From NCBI GenBank assembly GCA_964624145.1, contig CAZUXT010000006.1, forward strand, positions 1-64,000: a stretch of 64,000 nucleotides of DNA, written 5' to 3'. A model generated the notes under the pieces. It saw only the letters and a program-made list of their open reading frames with translations. It was not told where the DNA came from and did not search any database. Positions 33,497-43,199 of the stretch are shown in pieces. The stretch comes from WJMT01 sp964624145 (lineage in GTDB: Bacteria > Acidobacteriota > Aminicenantia > Aminicenantales > Aminicenantaceae). A program made the translations under genes and the position numbers. How positions within the stretch are numbered: position 1 is the stretch's first letter; each line of letters begins with the position of its first letter.

Positions 33497-36400
33497 ATGG
33501 AAAAAGAAAAAGCTTACCGCATGCACCTCATGGTATGTGCAGGAACAGCCTGCGTCTCAAATAACTCTTTTAAAATTAAAGAAGCCCTGGAAATAGAAAT
33601 AAAAAAACAAGGGCTTGAGAATGAAATCCTTGTTGTCACTACAGGTTGTAATGGATTTTGTGAACGAGGGCCTCTTCTTACTGTCCAACCGGGAAATATT
33701 TTTTATCAAAAACTTGAAGAGAAGGATATCCCCTATCTTGTGGAAGAGCATTTCCTAAAAGGACGTCCGGTTGAAAAACTAATGTACAAGCCTCCCAAAG
33801 AAAAATCTCCCATACCTGTTTTAAGCGATATCAATTTCTTTAAAAAACAAGTGCTCATAGCCCTTAGAAACCGAGGTCTTATTGACCCAGAAAATATCGA
33901 TGACTATATAGCTAATGATGGATACAGTGCTTTAGCCAAAGCTTTAACTGAGATGAAGCCTGAACAAATCATTACTGAAATCAAGAATTCAGGACTTCGA
34001 GGAAGAGGTGGAGCTGGCTTTCCTACAGGTATGAAATGGGAATTTGTTCATAATGCCGACAGTTCCAATGGAGAAAAATATATCATTTGCAACGCAGACG
34101 AAGGTGACCCTGGAGCCTACATGGATAGAAGCCTAGTGGAAGCGGATCCCCATTCCATCCTCGAAGGGATGCTGATAGGGGCTAACGCCATGGGAGCCAA
34201 GCAAGGATATGTCTATATCCGAAATGAATATCCCTTAGCTCTTAAAAGGATCCGGATTGCTATTGATCAGGCTCGAGATTACGGACTTTTAGGAGAAAAT
34301 ATCCTGGACTCAGGATTTAATTTTGATATCAATGTGGTCAGAGGCGCTGGCGCCTTTGTGTGTGGAGAGGAAACCGCTCTGTTGGCTTCAGTTGAAGGCC
34401 GTCTCGGTGAACCGAGACCCCGCCCACCATATCCTGCTCAAAAAGGACTCTGGGGAAAACCTACCAACATAAATAACGTAGAGACTTGGGCCAATGTTCC
34501 TCCCATAATCATACGAGGAGCCAAATGGTTTTCCTCTATAGGAACAGGCACCAGTAAAGGAACCAAAGTATTTTCTGTGGTAGGCAAAGTCAAAAATACA
34601 GGTTTAGTCGAAGTCCCTATGGGATTGAGCCTGGGTGAAATTGTCTTTGACATATGTGAAGGAATCGAAAAAGACCGTAAGTTCAAAGCAGTCCAGATCG
34701 GAGGACCTTCTGGAGGTTGTGTTTCAGCTGAACATCTCAATTTACCCCTTGATTATGAACAACTCACTCAAGTAGGCTCCATGATGGGCTCAGGGGGAAT
34801 GGTTGTCCTTGATGAAAACACCTGCATGGTGGACTTAGCCCATTATTTTTTAACCTTTAGTAAAGGTGAATCATGTGGAAAATGCACTCCATGCCGAGAG
34901 GGTATTCCCAGAATGTTGGAGATCCTCACCAAAATAAAAGAAGGCCGGGGGGAAATGGAGGATTTGGATTTATTGGAGAATCTAGCAAAAAATATAAAAG
35001 CGACAGCCTTATGCGGCTTGGGAAACACCGCTCCTAATCCTGTCCTGACTACACTTCGAAATTTCAGAGACGAATATGTCTCTCACATAAAATACAAAAA
35101 ATGTCTTGCTGGGGTTTGTACAGATTTAGTCCCTTCTCCCTGTCAAAATGCTTGTCCTATTGAGACAGAAGCGTCTTCATACATAGCTCTCATTGCTCAA
35201 GGTGACTTTAAAAAAGCCCTGGAAGTGAACCGCTGGGTAAATCCTTTGCCGAGTGTGTGCGGCCGGGTATGCCACCATCCTTGTGAGACAAGATGCAGAG
35301 CCGGAGAAGTGGATAAACCAATCTCCATAAGAGCTCTCAAAAGATTTCTAACCGACTATGAAAAATCAACTGGTGAAAAGCCTAAAGTGGAACCAGTTCC
35401 CCAAAAATATGAAAAAGTCGCCATCATAGGTTCGGGTCCTGCCGGACTTATGGCTGGGTGGGAGCTGGTAAAAAGAGGCTACAAACCAACAATCTTTGAA
35501 TCCGAATCTGTGCCTGGAGGAGTCTTGTCCTGGGGCATACCGGAGTATAGGCTTCCCCAAGATGTGCTTCAGTCTGAGATCGATGATATAAAGGAAATGG
35601 GAGTTGAGATTCAAACCAATACCACAATAGGAAAGGATCTCCAGATAAATGACCTTTTTGACCAAAATTATAAGGCATTATTTATTGCTACCGGAGCTCT
35701 GGTAAATTCCAAACTGGGTATCCCCGGAGAAGACACAGAAGGAGTTATTGATCCTCTCCAATTCCTCAAAGAATACAATTTAAATAAAAAGGCAAAAATA
35801 GGCAAAAAAGTAGCTGTGATAGGAGGAGGAAATACAGCCATAGATGCGGCCCGCACTGCCTGGAGGTTAGGAGCTGAGGTGACCATCCTTTACAGACGAA
35901 CAAAACTGGAAATGCCTGCCAATGAGGAAGAAATCGATGAGACCTTGAAAGAAGGAATTAAAATTGAATTTTTGACTCTTCCTGTTGAGGCCTATTCTGA
36001 AAAAGGGAAGCTGAGTAAGATCAAATGTCAAAAAATGTCCTTGGGAGAATTCGACAAATCAGCCAGAAGAAGGCCTCAACCTATTAAGGGAAGCGAATAT
36101 GAGCTCAAAATTGATACCCTTATTCCTGCCATAGGACAAAAACCTGATTTAGAGTTTCTCCAAGGAGACACAAAGCTCAATATATCCAAGTGGAACACCT
36201 TGGAAGTCAATCCAGAAACCATGGAGACCAATGTACCCGGAATATTTGCCGGAGGAGATGTGGTCACAGGACCTGCCACTGTTTTAGAAGCCATGAGAGC
36301 TGGGAAAATTGCCTCTGAATCAATCCATAGATATTTAAGAGGAGAAAACATTTCCAGAGAATACAGTCCTAAAAAACCAAGATTAGATATTCCTCCTGTC

Positions 36401-36571
36401 CAAGTGTCCCCTGAAGAATTATCTGAACTGAAAAGGCCAGAAATACCCGCCTTATCTATTGAAGAGAGAAAATCTAATTTCAAGGAAGTCGAGCTGGGCT
36501 TTACCAAGGAAATGGCTATGAAAGAAGCCAAAAGATGCTTGAGATGCGATCTAGAAAATAAAGGAGAATAA
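33497..36571 (+). CDS. NuoF-GltD fusion: NADH-binding flavoprotein plus NAD(P)H-dependent FAD oxidoreductase
   Basis: 1024 aa in three parts. Residues 1-100: thioredoxin-like [2Fe-2S] domain (VCAGTACVS, TTGCNGFCERG). About 115-520: NuoF with the FMN/NADH loops GLRGRGGAGFPTGMKWE and CNADEGDPGAYMD and the [4Fe-4S] site SCGKCTPCREG. About 545-1024: GltD/NfnB-like module with CQNACPIETEA, SVCGRVCHHPCETRCR, the FAD loop IIGSGPAGL and the NAD(P) loop VIGGGNTAIDAART. In usual HydB/NuoF the C-terminus is a small ferredoxin; here it is a complete second flavoenzyme. It likely joins NADH, NADPH and Hdr electron pathways. Confidence 0.92.
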   Translation: MEKEKAYRMHLMVCAGTACVSNNSFKIKEALEIEIKKQGLENEILVVTTGCNGFCERGPLLTVQPGNIFYQKLEEKDIPYLVEEHFLKGRPVEKLMYKPPKEKSPIPVLSDINFFKKQVLIALRNRGLIDPENIDDYIANDGYSALAKALTEMKPEQIITEIKNSGLRGRGGAGFPTGMKWEFVHNADSSNGEKYIICNADEGDPGAYMDRSLVEADPHSILEGMLIGANAMGAKQGYVYIRNEYPLALKRIRIAIDQARDYGLLGENILDSGFNFDINVVRGAGAFVCGEETALLASVEGRLGEPRPRPPYPAQKGLWGKPTNINNVETWANVPPIIIRGAKWFSSIGTGTSKGTKVFSVVGKVKNTGLVEVPMGLSLGEIVFDICEGIEKDRKFKAVQIGGPSGGCVSAEHLNLPLDYEQLTQVGSMMGSGGMVVLDENTCMVDLAHYFLTFSKGESCGKCTPCREGIPRMLEILTKIKEGRGEMEDLDLLENLAKNIKATALCGLGNTAPNPVLTTLRNFRDEYVSHIKYKKCLAGVCTDLVPSPCQNACPIETEASSYIALIAQGDFKKALEVNRWVNPLPSVCGRVCHHPCETRCRAGEVDKPISIRALKRFLTDYEKSTGEKPKVEPVPQKYEKVAIIGSGPAGLMAGWELVKRGYKPTIFESESVPGGVLSWGIPEYRLPQDVLQSEIDDIKEMGVEIQTNTTIGKDLQINDLFDQNYKALFIATGALVNSKLGIPGEDTEGVIDPLQFLKEYNLNKKAKIGKKVAVIGGGNTAIDAARTAWRLGAEVTILYRRTKLEMPANEEEIDETLKEGIKIEFLTLPVEAYSEKGKLSKIKCQKMSLGEFDKSARRRPQPIKGSEYELKIDTLIPAIGQKPDLEFLQGDTKLNISKWNTLEVNPETMETNVPGIFAGGDVVTGPATVLEAMRAGKIASESIHRYLRGENISREYSPKKPRLDIPPVQVSPEELSELKRPEIPALSIEERKSNFKEVELGFTKEMAMKEAKRCLRCDLENKGE

Positions 36572-36573
36572 TA

Positions 36574-38346
36574 ATGAATGAAAATAAAAAAATAAGATTG
36601 ACCATCAACAATAAACCTGTTGAAGTGGAAAAAGGAACCACCATACTCCAAGCAGCTAAAAAAGTAGACATCGATATCCCCACCCTTTGCTATCATTCTC
36701 TTCTGGAACCTTATGCTGCCTGCCGGGTGTGTATGGTTGAGAGAAAAATGGGAGATAAAGTGGATCTGGTTACTTCCTGTAACACGGAAGTCAGAGAAGG
36801 CATTGAAGTCTTTACAGAATCAGAAAATGCAGTAAATGCCCGCAAAATGAATGTTCAATTGCTAATGGCCCAAGCTCCGAATGCAGAACCGGTTAAAGAA
36901 ATCGCTGAAAAAATGGGCATTGAGAAAACTCCTTTTGAGATCAAAGATCCTACAGAAAAATGTATTCTGTGTGGTCTGTGCGTGCGAGCCTGCGAGCAAG
37001 TGGTGGGAGCCAATGCCATAAGTTTTAATGACCGCGGATCGAATCGAAAAGTTCTTCCTCCTTTTGGAGAAGAATCTGAAGCCTGTATCGGCTGCGGCGC
37101 CTGTGCCTTCTTCTGTCCCACAGAGGCCATCACTTTAGAAGACATCCATGGAAGAAAAGTGGTCCATGAAGAGTTGGATCTGGGACCCAACTCTGCCATT
37201 CGAGTCCCAATCAGACAGGCTGTCCCTATGGTTCCTTTTGTAGATGAGGAAGCCTGCATTCATTTTAAAACTGGTGGCTGCCAGCTCTGTGAACAAGTCT
37301 GCGAAAAAGAAGCTGTTAACCATGATATGGAAGATGAAGAAATCGAAGTTGAAGTGGGAAGTATTATTGTCGCTTCAGGATTCAAACCTTTTGATCCCAA
37401 AAGGATCCCCTCCTTAGGATATGGAAGATTCGAAAATGTGATCACGGGTTTAGAATTCGAAAAGCTGAACAATGCCTCGGGCCCTACGGATGGAGAAATA
37501 CTTATGGCCAATGGAGAAAAACCCAAATCCGTAGCGCTGGTACACTGTGTCGGATCAAGAGATGAAAACTATAATCCTTACTGCTCTCGAGTCTGCTGCA
37601 TGTATTTGTTAAAATTTGCTCATTTGCTCAAAGAAAAAACTGATGCCACCATCTATGACTTTTACATTGATATCAGGTCTTTTGGGAAGGGTTACGAAGA
37701 ATTTTACCACCGACTTCTTGAGGAAGGAGTTAAATTTATTAGAGGGAACGTCTCAGAAATAACAGAACTAGCGGTCACAGAAAAAGAAGAAGGAAAACTG
37801 ATCATACAAGTTGAAGATACCCTTATCGGGACTATGAGGAGAATTCCTGTGGATATGGTGATTCTCGGAACAGGACTGGAGCCGGGATTGGATCAAGGGG
37901 ATATTGCCAGAATCTTCAACATCAGTACAAGCCAAGACGGCTTTTTCCTGGAAAGACACCCTAAACTAGCCCCTGTCTCTACAGCATCAGATGGTGTGTT
38001 TTTAGCCGGGACTTCTCAAGGACCTAAAGATATTCCAGATACAGTGGCTCAAGCCGGAGCAGCTACCTCAGAAGCTCTTGCCTTAGCAGACAAAGGGAAG
38101 TTCATTCTGGAACCCGTCACAGCTGAGATTGACAAAGAACTCTGTTCAGGCTGTCAAATATGTGTCAATCTGTGTCCTTATACCGCCATATCCTATAATG
38201 AAGAGGAAGGAATTTCAGAAATAAACGACGCTTTGTGTAAAGGCTGCGGAACCTGTGTTTCAGCGTGTCCTTCCGGCGCTTCCCAACAGAAACATTTTAA
38301 AGACAATCAGATATTAGCCGAAATCGAAGGCCTCTTTCTGGAATAA
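36574..38346 (+). CDS. NuoG-like N-terminus fused to HdrA C-terminal half
   Basis: 590 aa. Residues 1-80: [2Fe-2S] domain (CYHSLLEPYAACRVC, TSCNTE). Residues 130-190: two [4Fe-4S] sites CILCGLCVRACE and CIGCGACAFFCP. The His-Cys3 cluster that lies between them in NuoG and HydA is missing (QLLMAQAPNAEPVKE instead). From about 228 the chain is the C-half of HdrA: GGCQLCEQVC, VHCVGSRDENYNPYCSRVCC, SQGPKDIPD and two C-terminal ferredoxin sites CSGCQICVNLCP and CKGCGTCVSACP. No H-cluster motif, so it replaces rather than resembles the hydrogenase catalytic subunit. Last gene of the operon. Confidence 0.92.
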   Translation: MNENKKIRLTINNKPVEVEKGTTILQAAKKVDIDIPTLCYHSLLEPYAACRVCMVERKMGDKVDLVTSCNTEVREGIEVFTESENAVNARKMNVQLLMAQAPNAEPVKEIAEKMGIEKTPFEIKDPTEKCILCGLCVRACEQVVGANAISFNDRGSNRKVLPPFGEESEACIGCGACAFFCPTEAITLEDIHGRKVVHEELDLGPNSAIRVPIRQAVPMVPFVDEEACIHFKTGGCQLCEQVCEKEAVNHDMEDEEIEVEVGSIIVASGFKPFDPKRIPSLGYGRFENVITGLEFEKLNNASGPTDGEILMANGEKPKSVALVHCVGSRDENYNPYCSRVCCMYLLKFAHLLKEKTDATIYDFYIDIRSFGKGYEEFYHRLLEEGVKFIRGNVSEITELAVTEKEEGKLIIQVEDTLIGTMRRIPVDMVILGTGLEPGLDQGDIARIFNISTSQDGFFLERHPKLAPVSTASDGVFLAGTSQGPKDIPDTVAQAGAATSEALALADKGKFILEPVTAEIDKELCSGCQICVNLCPYTAISYNEEEGISEINDALCKGCGTCVSACPSGASQQKHFKDNQILAEIEGLFLE

Positions 38347-38451
38347 ATCCCACAATAACCAGAGACTCTTTTAAAATAATTCTAAATCATCTATAATACC
38401 GCATTATTATTAAAAATATAAAAGTTGAACTCCCATAGAAGGGAGATTTAT

Positions 38452-38541
38452 ATGACCGATAAATATTTCGGACACAACAGCGCTTCTAACTTGAGCCGTT
38501 TGTATAAATACAGTATAATTAGTTTGATACGAACAATTTAG
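38452..38541 (+). CDS. Small ORF in the intergenic region (29 aa)
   Basis: ATG at 38452 with GGGAG 7 bases upstream, encoding a basic 29-residue peptide. It spans the likely promoter of the downstream sensor kinase gene, so it may be chance. No homologue recognised. Confidence 0.2.
   Translation: MTDKYFGHNSASNLSRLYKYSIISLIRTI
38491..38519 (+). promoter_or_regulatory. Promoter of the sensor kinase-activator operon
   Basis: TTGAGC (38491-38496) and TATAAT (38514-38519) are 17 bases apart, giving a start site near 38526 and a 30-base leader without an obvious Shine-Dalgarno. Confidence 0.65.
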
Positions 38542-38555
38542 CATACATTCAACCA

Positions 38556-40541
38556 ATGAAGATTCCTCACTTTTCGATTAGAAAAAAAATAATACTAAGT
38601 TTTCTTCTTGTCATATTACTTGGGGGCATCATAACTCTCATTCTCGGTTCAAGACTTATCAGGAATACCCTCATTTCACAGGCTCAGGATAAAGTCAAAC
38701 ACGACCTATCATCAGCATGGATGGTATTCAATGAAAGAGTGAGCGATATAAAAGAATTCGTCAGCTTAACCTCTGAAAGGGAAAGACTTGAAGATAGCTT
38801 GAAAAACAAAGATTATGTTCCCATATCAGAATGCTTAAACCAACTGAGAAAAAAATACAGACTGGATATACTTAATGTGACAGATCCCAAAGGAGTTGTT
38901 ATCATAAGAACACGAAATCCCAGCATAACAGGAGATGACAGATCCCAAGACGAAATTATAAAAAGAGCCTTATCAAAGGAAGTCACCGCATCCCCTCAGA
39001 TAATTTCCAGAGAACTCCTATTAAGAGAAGGAAAAGATCTCGCTGATAAGGCTGTCATAGAGATCAAACCAACACCCAAAGCAGCTGAGTCATCCAAAAA
39101 TAAAGAGACAAGCGGGATGATTCTGAAAGCAGCCTCTCCTATTCTGGATGAAGATAACAATCTTCTTGGAGTTTTGTATGGAGGAGTGCTCATAAACAGG
39201 AACTATGAAATTGTCGACAGTGTCAAGGAAATGGTTTACAAAGGGGAACAATACAAAGGACACGAGACAGGAACAGCAACGATTTTCTTAAATGACCTCC
39301 GCATATCCACCAATGTTAAGAACAAAGATGATCTAAGGGCTATTGGAACCAGAGTATCCGAAAAAGTGAGTGATGCTGTACTAAAAAACGGCAAATCCTA
39401 TATAGACAGAGCCTTTGTGGTTAATAACTGGTACATCACAGCCTATGAACCCATAAAAAATTTAGAAAATCAGATCATTGGAATACTCTATGTGGGTATG
39501 CTCGAAAAACCTTATATAGATATTGCTCACAAAGTCATGATAACTTTTACATTCATGGCTTCCATGCTGGTCATATTGCTACTGGTCCTTCTTTATTTTT
39601 CCACCAATCGAATCATTGATCCCCTCCTTAAAATAGTGGAAGCGACTCAAAAAATCGCCAGAGGAGATCTTTCCCACAAAGTTGAAGTCAATTCCAGAGA
39701 TGAAATAGGCTACCTTGCTGAATCTTTTAATAAGATGACCGATGACCTTGATGCAGCTAATAATAAATTGATAGAGTGGGGCAAAACACTTGAAAAGAAA
39801 GTGGAAGAACGCACCAAAGAACTCAGAGAAATGCAGGCCCATCTTATTCAGTCCGAAAAACTAGCTTCTCTTGGGAAACTGGCCGCAGGGGTTGCCCATG
39901 AAATCAATAATCCTCTCGGAGGGGTACTCATATACAGTCATCTGATATTAGAGGACATTGATAAAGACACACCTTATTACGATAATCTAAGAAAAATTGT
40001 CAAAGAAACAACAAGGTGCAAAGAAATCGTGAAGGGACTGCTTGAGTTCGCCCGACCCAAAGAACCTGAAACAAATCTGGTCAATATAAACGATGTCGTG
40101 GAAAAAGCACTCTCTATTATGGAAACCAAAACCCTCTTTCAAAATATCACAATCAAAAAGAAATACTTTTCTTCCCTTCCAAAAATCACAGCTGACAGCG
40201 CTCAACTCCAGCAGGTCTTTATAAATATAATCATAAATGCCGCAGAAGCAATGGAGGGAAATGGATCTTTGACCATAAAAACCGGAATCGATAGGGACAA
40301 AAAGACCATCCATATTCATTTCCGAGATACAGGGCCAGGGATACCTGAAGATGTAAAAAACAGGCTTTTCGAACCTTTTTTTACGACCAAAGAGGTCGGC
40401 AAAGGAACAGGCCTGGGTCTTGCTATCAGTTACAGTTTCATAAGAAAGCATAAAGGAACCATAGAGGTTCAAAGCAAAGTGGGTGAGGGCTCCACGTTTA
40501 TTGTCAAACTGCCTGTAAAAAATGAACCCAAAAAAGACTAA
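38556..40541 (+). CDS. Membrane sensor histidine kinase (dCache-type, HAMP)
   Basis: 661 aa. Membrane span 1 (about 12-34), a periplasmic Cache-like sensor (about 35-325), span 2 (TFTFMASMLVILLLVLLYF), HAMP (RIIDPLLKIVEATQKIARG), coiled coil, then HisKA with LAAGVAHEINNPLGG and HATPase with FINIIINAAEAMEG, FRDTGPGIPED and GTGLGLAISYSFI. NtrB-like. It pairs with the sigma54 activator, which overlaps it by 20 bases. It would detect an extracytoplasmic small molecule; the ligand is not known. Confidence 0.93.
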   Translation: MKIPHFSIRKKIILSFLLVILLGGIITLILGSRLIRNTLISQAQDKVKHDLSSAWMVFNERVSDIKEFVSLTSERERLEDSLKNKDYVPISECLNQLRKKYRLDILNVTDPKGVVIIRTRNPSITGDDRSQDEIIKRALSKEVTASPQIISRELLLREGKDLADKAVIEIKPTPKAAESSKNKETSGMILKAASPILDEDNNLLGVLYGGVLINRNYEIVDSVKEMVYKGEQYKGHETGTATIFLNDLRISTNVKNKDDLRAIGTRVSEKVSDAVLKNGKSYIDRAFVVNNWYITAYEPIKNLENQIIGILYVGMLEKPYIDIAHKVMITFTFMASMLVILLLVLLYFSTNRIIDPLLKIVEATQKIARGDLSHKVEVNSRDEIGYLAESFNKMTDDLDAANNKLIEWGKTLEKKVEERTKELREMQAHLIQSEKLASLGKLAAGVAHEINNPLGGVLIYSHLILEDIDKDTPYYDNLRKIVKETTRCKEIVKGLLEFARPKEPETNLVNINDVVEKALSIMETKTLFQNITIKKKYFSSLPKITADSAQLQQVFINIIINAAEAMEGNGSLTIKTGIDRDKKTIHIHFRDTGPGIPEDVKNRLFEPFFTTKEVGKGTGLGLAISYSFIRKHKGTIEVQSKVGEGSTFIVKLPVKNEPKKD

Positions 40542-41880
40542 AAAAGAAAAAATATTTATCATTGATGATGAAGAATCCATAAGGGATTCCTGTACCCAGG
40601 TTCTTACAAAAGACGGATATTCAGTCCGCACATCTGCAGATGGACGGGAAGCTGTAAACATCTTAAATAAATCCAGATTCGATATCATTCTACTGGACCT
40701 CAAGCTCCCAGGAATTCCCGGAATCAAAATCCTGAAAAAAATTACAAATTCCATGCCTGAAGTTCCCGTCATAATCATCACAGGATTTGCTTCCATAGAA
40801 TCCGCTGTCAATACTATCAAACAGGGAGCTTTTGATTATCTGGCTAAACCTTTCAGCCCGGAAGAGCTGCGCACTATAGTGAAAAAAGCCTTAAACACAA
40901 TTGAGACGCAAGCGGCTTACGAAAAAAACAAAGCCTTCGAACAGAATATTTCCATGGTCGTCGGAAAAAGCAGTTCGATGGAAAAAGTCATAGACATCAT
41001 GAAAAGAGTCAGTCCCACTGAAAGCACGGTCCTTATTACCGGAGAAAGCGGTACCGGGAAAGAACTTCTGGCTTCAGAAATACACAAACACAGCCAGAGA
41101 AGAGAGGCTCCCTTTGTAGTTGTTGACTGCGGAGCACTGGTGGAAACTCTCTTTGAAAGCGAGCTTTTCGGACATGTCAAGGGCTCTTTTACCGGTGCCC
41201 ATGTGACCAAACACGGACGGTTTGAGGTTGCGGACGGAGGCACTATATTCCTGGATGAAATAAGCAATATCAGCATAAATATACAGGCAAAGCTTCTTCG
41301 AGTCATTCAAGAACGCGAGGTCACCAGAATAGGAAGCACAAAACCAATTAAAGTCGATATCCGTATACTCGCAGCCACTAATGTAAGCCTTGCCGAACGG
41401 GTGAAACAGAACAAGTTCAGGGAAGACCTTTTTTACCGCCTGAGTGTGGTTCCTATAAATATACCCCCCTTGAGGGGAAGAAAAGAAGATATTCCGCTCC
41501 TTCTAGAACACTTCCTTCATAAATACAATCAAAAATTATCCAAAGATATCAAAGGTTTTACTACTGAAGCGAAAAAAGCGATTATGGAGTATGATTGGCC
41601 CGGAAACATACGAGAACTCCAAAACACCATAGAGAGGGCTATGGTGTTAACGAGAAATAAAAAGATTGGGCTGAATGACCTTATCTATCTTGGAATAGGC
41701 ACTCCCCGCTCCATGATCTATCCAACAGGAGGAAAATATAAAACATTAGAAGAAATTGAAAAAGAATACATTGAATCTGTCCTCAAATCTCAACATGGAA
41801 ACAAAAGCAAAACAGCAAGAATTCTCGGGATAGATAGAAAGACTCTTTATTCAAAAATAAGAAAAAACAAAATCAAGTGA
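40522..41880 (+). CDS. Sigma54-dependent response regulator (NtrC family)
   Basis: 452 aa. Receiver (1-125) with IDDEESIRDS, phospho-acceptor in IILLDLKLPG and KPF. AAA+ domain (about 150-380): Walker A GESGTGKE, sigma54-contact loop GSFTGA (canonical GAFTGA has Ala at position 2), GGTIFLDEIS. C-terminal Fis-type helix-turn-helix (KTARILGIDRKTLYSKI). It lies directly upstream of the first of two sigma54 promoters (42052 and 46925), each preceded at about 110-117 bases by a similar palindrome. It is therefore the probable activator of the hydrogenase and Hdr operon 2. Confidence 0.94.
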   Translation: MNPKKTKKEKIFIIDDEESIRDSCTQVLTKDGYSVRTSADGREAVNILNKSRFDIILLDLKLPGIPGIKILKKITNSMPEVPVIIITGFASIESAVNTIKQGAFDYLAKPFSPEELRTIVKKALNTIETQAAYEKNKAFEQNISMVVGKSSSMEKVIDIMKRVSPTESTVLITGESGTGKELLASEIHKHSQRREAPFVVVDCGALVETLFESELFGHVKGSFTGAHVTKHGRFEVADGGTIFLDEISNISINIQAKLLRVIQEREVTRIGSTKPIKVDIRILAATNVSLAERVKQNKFREDLFYRLSVVPINIPPLRGRKEDIPLLLEHFLHKYNQKLSKDIKGFTTEAKKAIMEYDWPGNIRELQNTIERAMVLTRNKKIGLNDLIYLGIGTPRSMIYPTGGKYKTLEEIEKEYIESVLKSQHGNKSKTARILGIDRKTLYSKIRKNKIK

Positions 41881-41920
41881 TCAAAACTTTGCATTCACCT
41901 ATGTCATATCTAAACACATA

Positions 41921-41940
41921 GTGTAGAATTTCTCCACATT
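41921..41940. promoter_or_regulatory. Upstream activator-like palindrome, hydrogenase operon
   Basis: GTGTAGAATTTCTCCACA resembles GTGTGGAATTTTTCCAC at 46799-46815. The centre lies about 120 bases before the -24 element, the same spacing as at the second operon. An outer pair CTATGT (41899-41904) / ACATAG (41916-41921) is adjacent. Confidence 0.6.
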
Positions 41941-42051
41941 CTTTCGTCTTTCAAACCATACGATTTTTCCCTAATCAGAAGCCAATCGCCTATCTCCTAT
42001 TAATTCAACAAGTTAGCTCTTAAAAAAAATTATAAGCATCTTGCTGTTCAA

Positions 42052-42069
42052 TAGGCACATAATTTGCAT
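42052..42069 (+). promoter_or_regulatory. Sigma54 promoter of the hydrogenase operon
   Basis: AGGCACATAATTTGC holds GG at 42054-42055 and GC at 42066-42067 with exactly 10 bases between, the invariant -24/-12 geometry. The start codon of hydB is 70 bases on. Confidence 0.75.
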
Positions 42070-42137
42070 AACAGCATATGGATGGTGATGTTTATTTTTC
42101 CGTGAAAAAATTCTATGAACATCAAAGGATATCTTAA

Positions 42138-43199
42138 ATGAAAATCGTAAAACTAAAGGAAGATAACTTACATTCTTTCTTAAAAGAAATTTCCAAGGAA
42201 GCAGATCTATGGGCCCCTGTAAAAGTAGCACCGGATAGACATAAATTCGAATTCATCCAGGACTTGAATAAAATTGACACTGACTGTACAAGAACGATTC
42301 TACCGCCCAGAAAGATCTTTCTTCCTCCTTCCATTAATATGTTTCAAGCTTCTGAAAAAGAATACAAAGAAGATTTTTCACACGTTTCTAATAAAATAAT
42401 TTTTGGTATTCACCCCTGCGATATTCACGGCATTCTGATAATGGACGACTTTTTCACCCATGAATTCTATGACCCCTATTACATGGAAGCCAGGAAAAAC
42501 ACCCTTCTCCTGGGACATTCCTGCTGGCCTGATGAAAACTGCCTGTGCAAGTCGACCAGAACCCACATCATCAAAGAGGGGTATGACCTCTTTTTTTCCA
42601 AACTTGAAGGAAAATACATAGTGTGGATCGGTTCCAGTAAAGGGGATGACCTCATAAGAACAAAAGCTGACCTCTTTGAAGAAGACATATCTGACAAAGA
42701 CATCGAAGAATATGCTGAATGGTGTGACCAAAGAGAGAAAGCCTTCAAAACAGAAATAAATTTTGATGCCCTGGGCGATCTCATGGAACTTATGTACAAT
42801 GATCCTCTCTGGGAAGAATTGGGAAATGCCTGTTTGGCCTGTGGGGCCTGTTCCAATGTATGCCCTACATGCAACTGCTATAATGTCGCAGACAGACCGG
42901 CTCTGGAGAAAAAATACTCGGATATTAAAAGATGCTGGGATGCCTGTACCTTAGAAAGCTATTCTGAGGTAGCAGGAGGAGAAAATTTCAGAAAAAAACG
43001 CTCTGACAGGCTGAAGCTTTTTTACACACATAAATTTCAGGCTTATATATCAAAGTACGGCAAACCTGCCTGTGTTGGCTGCGGCAGATGCGTGGCTACC
43101 TGCCCTGTTGACATAAATGTAAAAACAGTAGGCAAATCCTTGGATGGAGAAAAAGTAGATGCCTTCTGGAAGAGATTAAGCAAAGAGGTGACAAAATGA
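42138..43199 (+). CDS. hydB: [NiFe] hydrogenase (group 3) beta subunit, 4Fe-4S protein
   Basis: 353 aa, like the sulfhydrogenase beta subunit and AsrA. The N-terminal half has HPCDIHGI and CWPDENCLCKSTR; the C-terminal [4Fe-4S] sites are CLACGACSNVCPTCNC (about residue 233) and CVGCGRCVATCP (about residue 312). It relays electrons between the flavin subunit and the catalytic pair. The gene order hydB, hydG, hydD, hydA matches Pyrococcus furiosus hydrogenase I. The leader shares AAGGATATC-TAAATG with the second sigma54 operon. Confidence 0.92.
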   Translation: MKIVKLKEDNLHSFLKEISKEADLWAPVKVAPDRHKFEFIQDLNKIDTDCTRTILPPRKIFLPPSINMFQASEKEYKEDFSHVSNKIIFGIHPCDIHGILIMDDFFTHEFYDPYYMEARKNTLLLGHSCWPDENCLCKSTRTHIIKEGYDLFFSKLEGKYIVWIGSSKGDDLIRTKADLFEEDISDKDIEEYAEWCDQREKAFKTEINFDALGDLMELMYNDPLWEELGNACLACGACSNVCPTCNCYNVADRPALEKKYSDIKRCWDACTLESYSEVAGGENFRKKRSDRLKLFYTHKFQAYISKYGKPACVGCGRCVATCPVDINVKTVGKSLDGEKVDAFWKRLSKEVTK

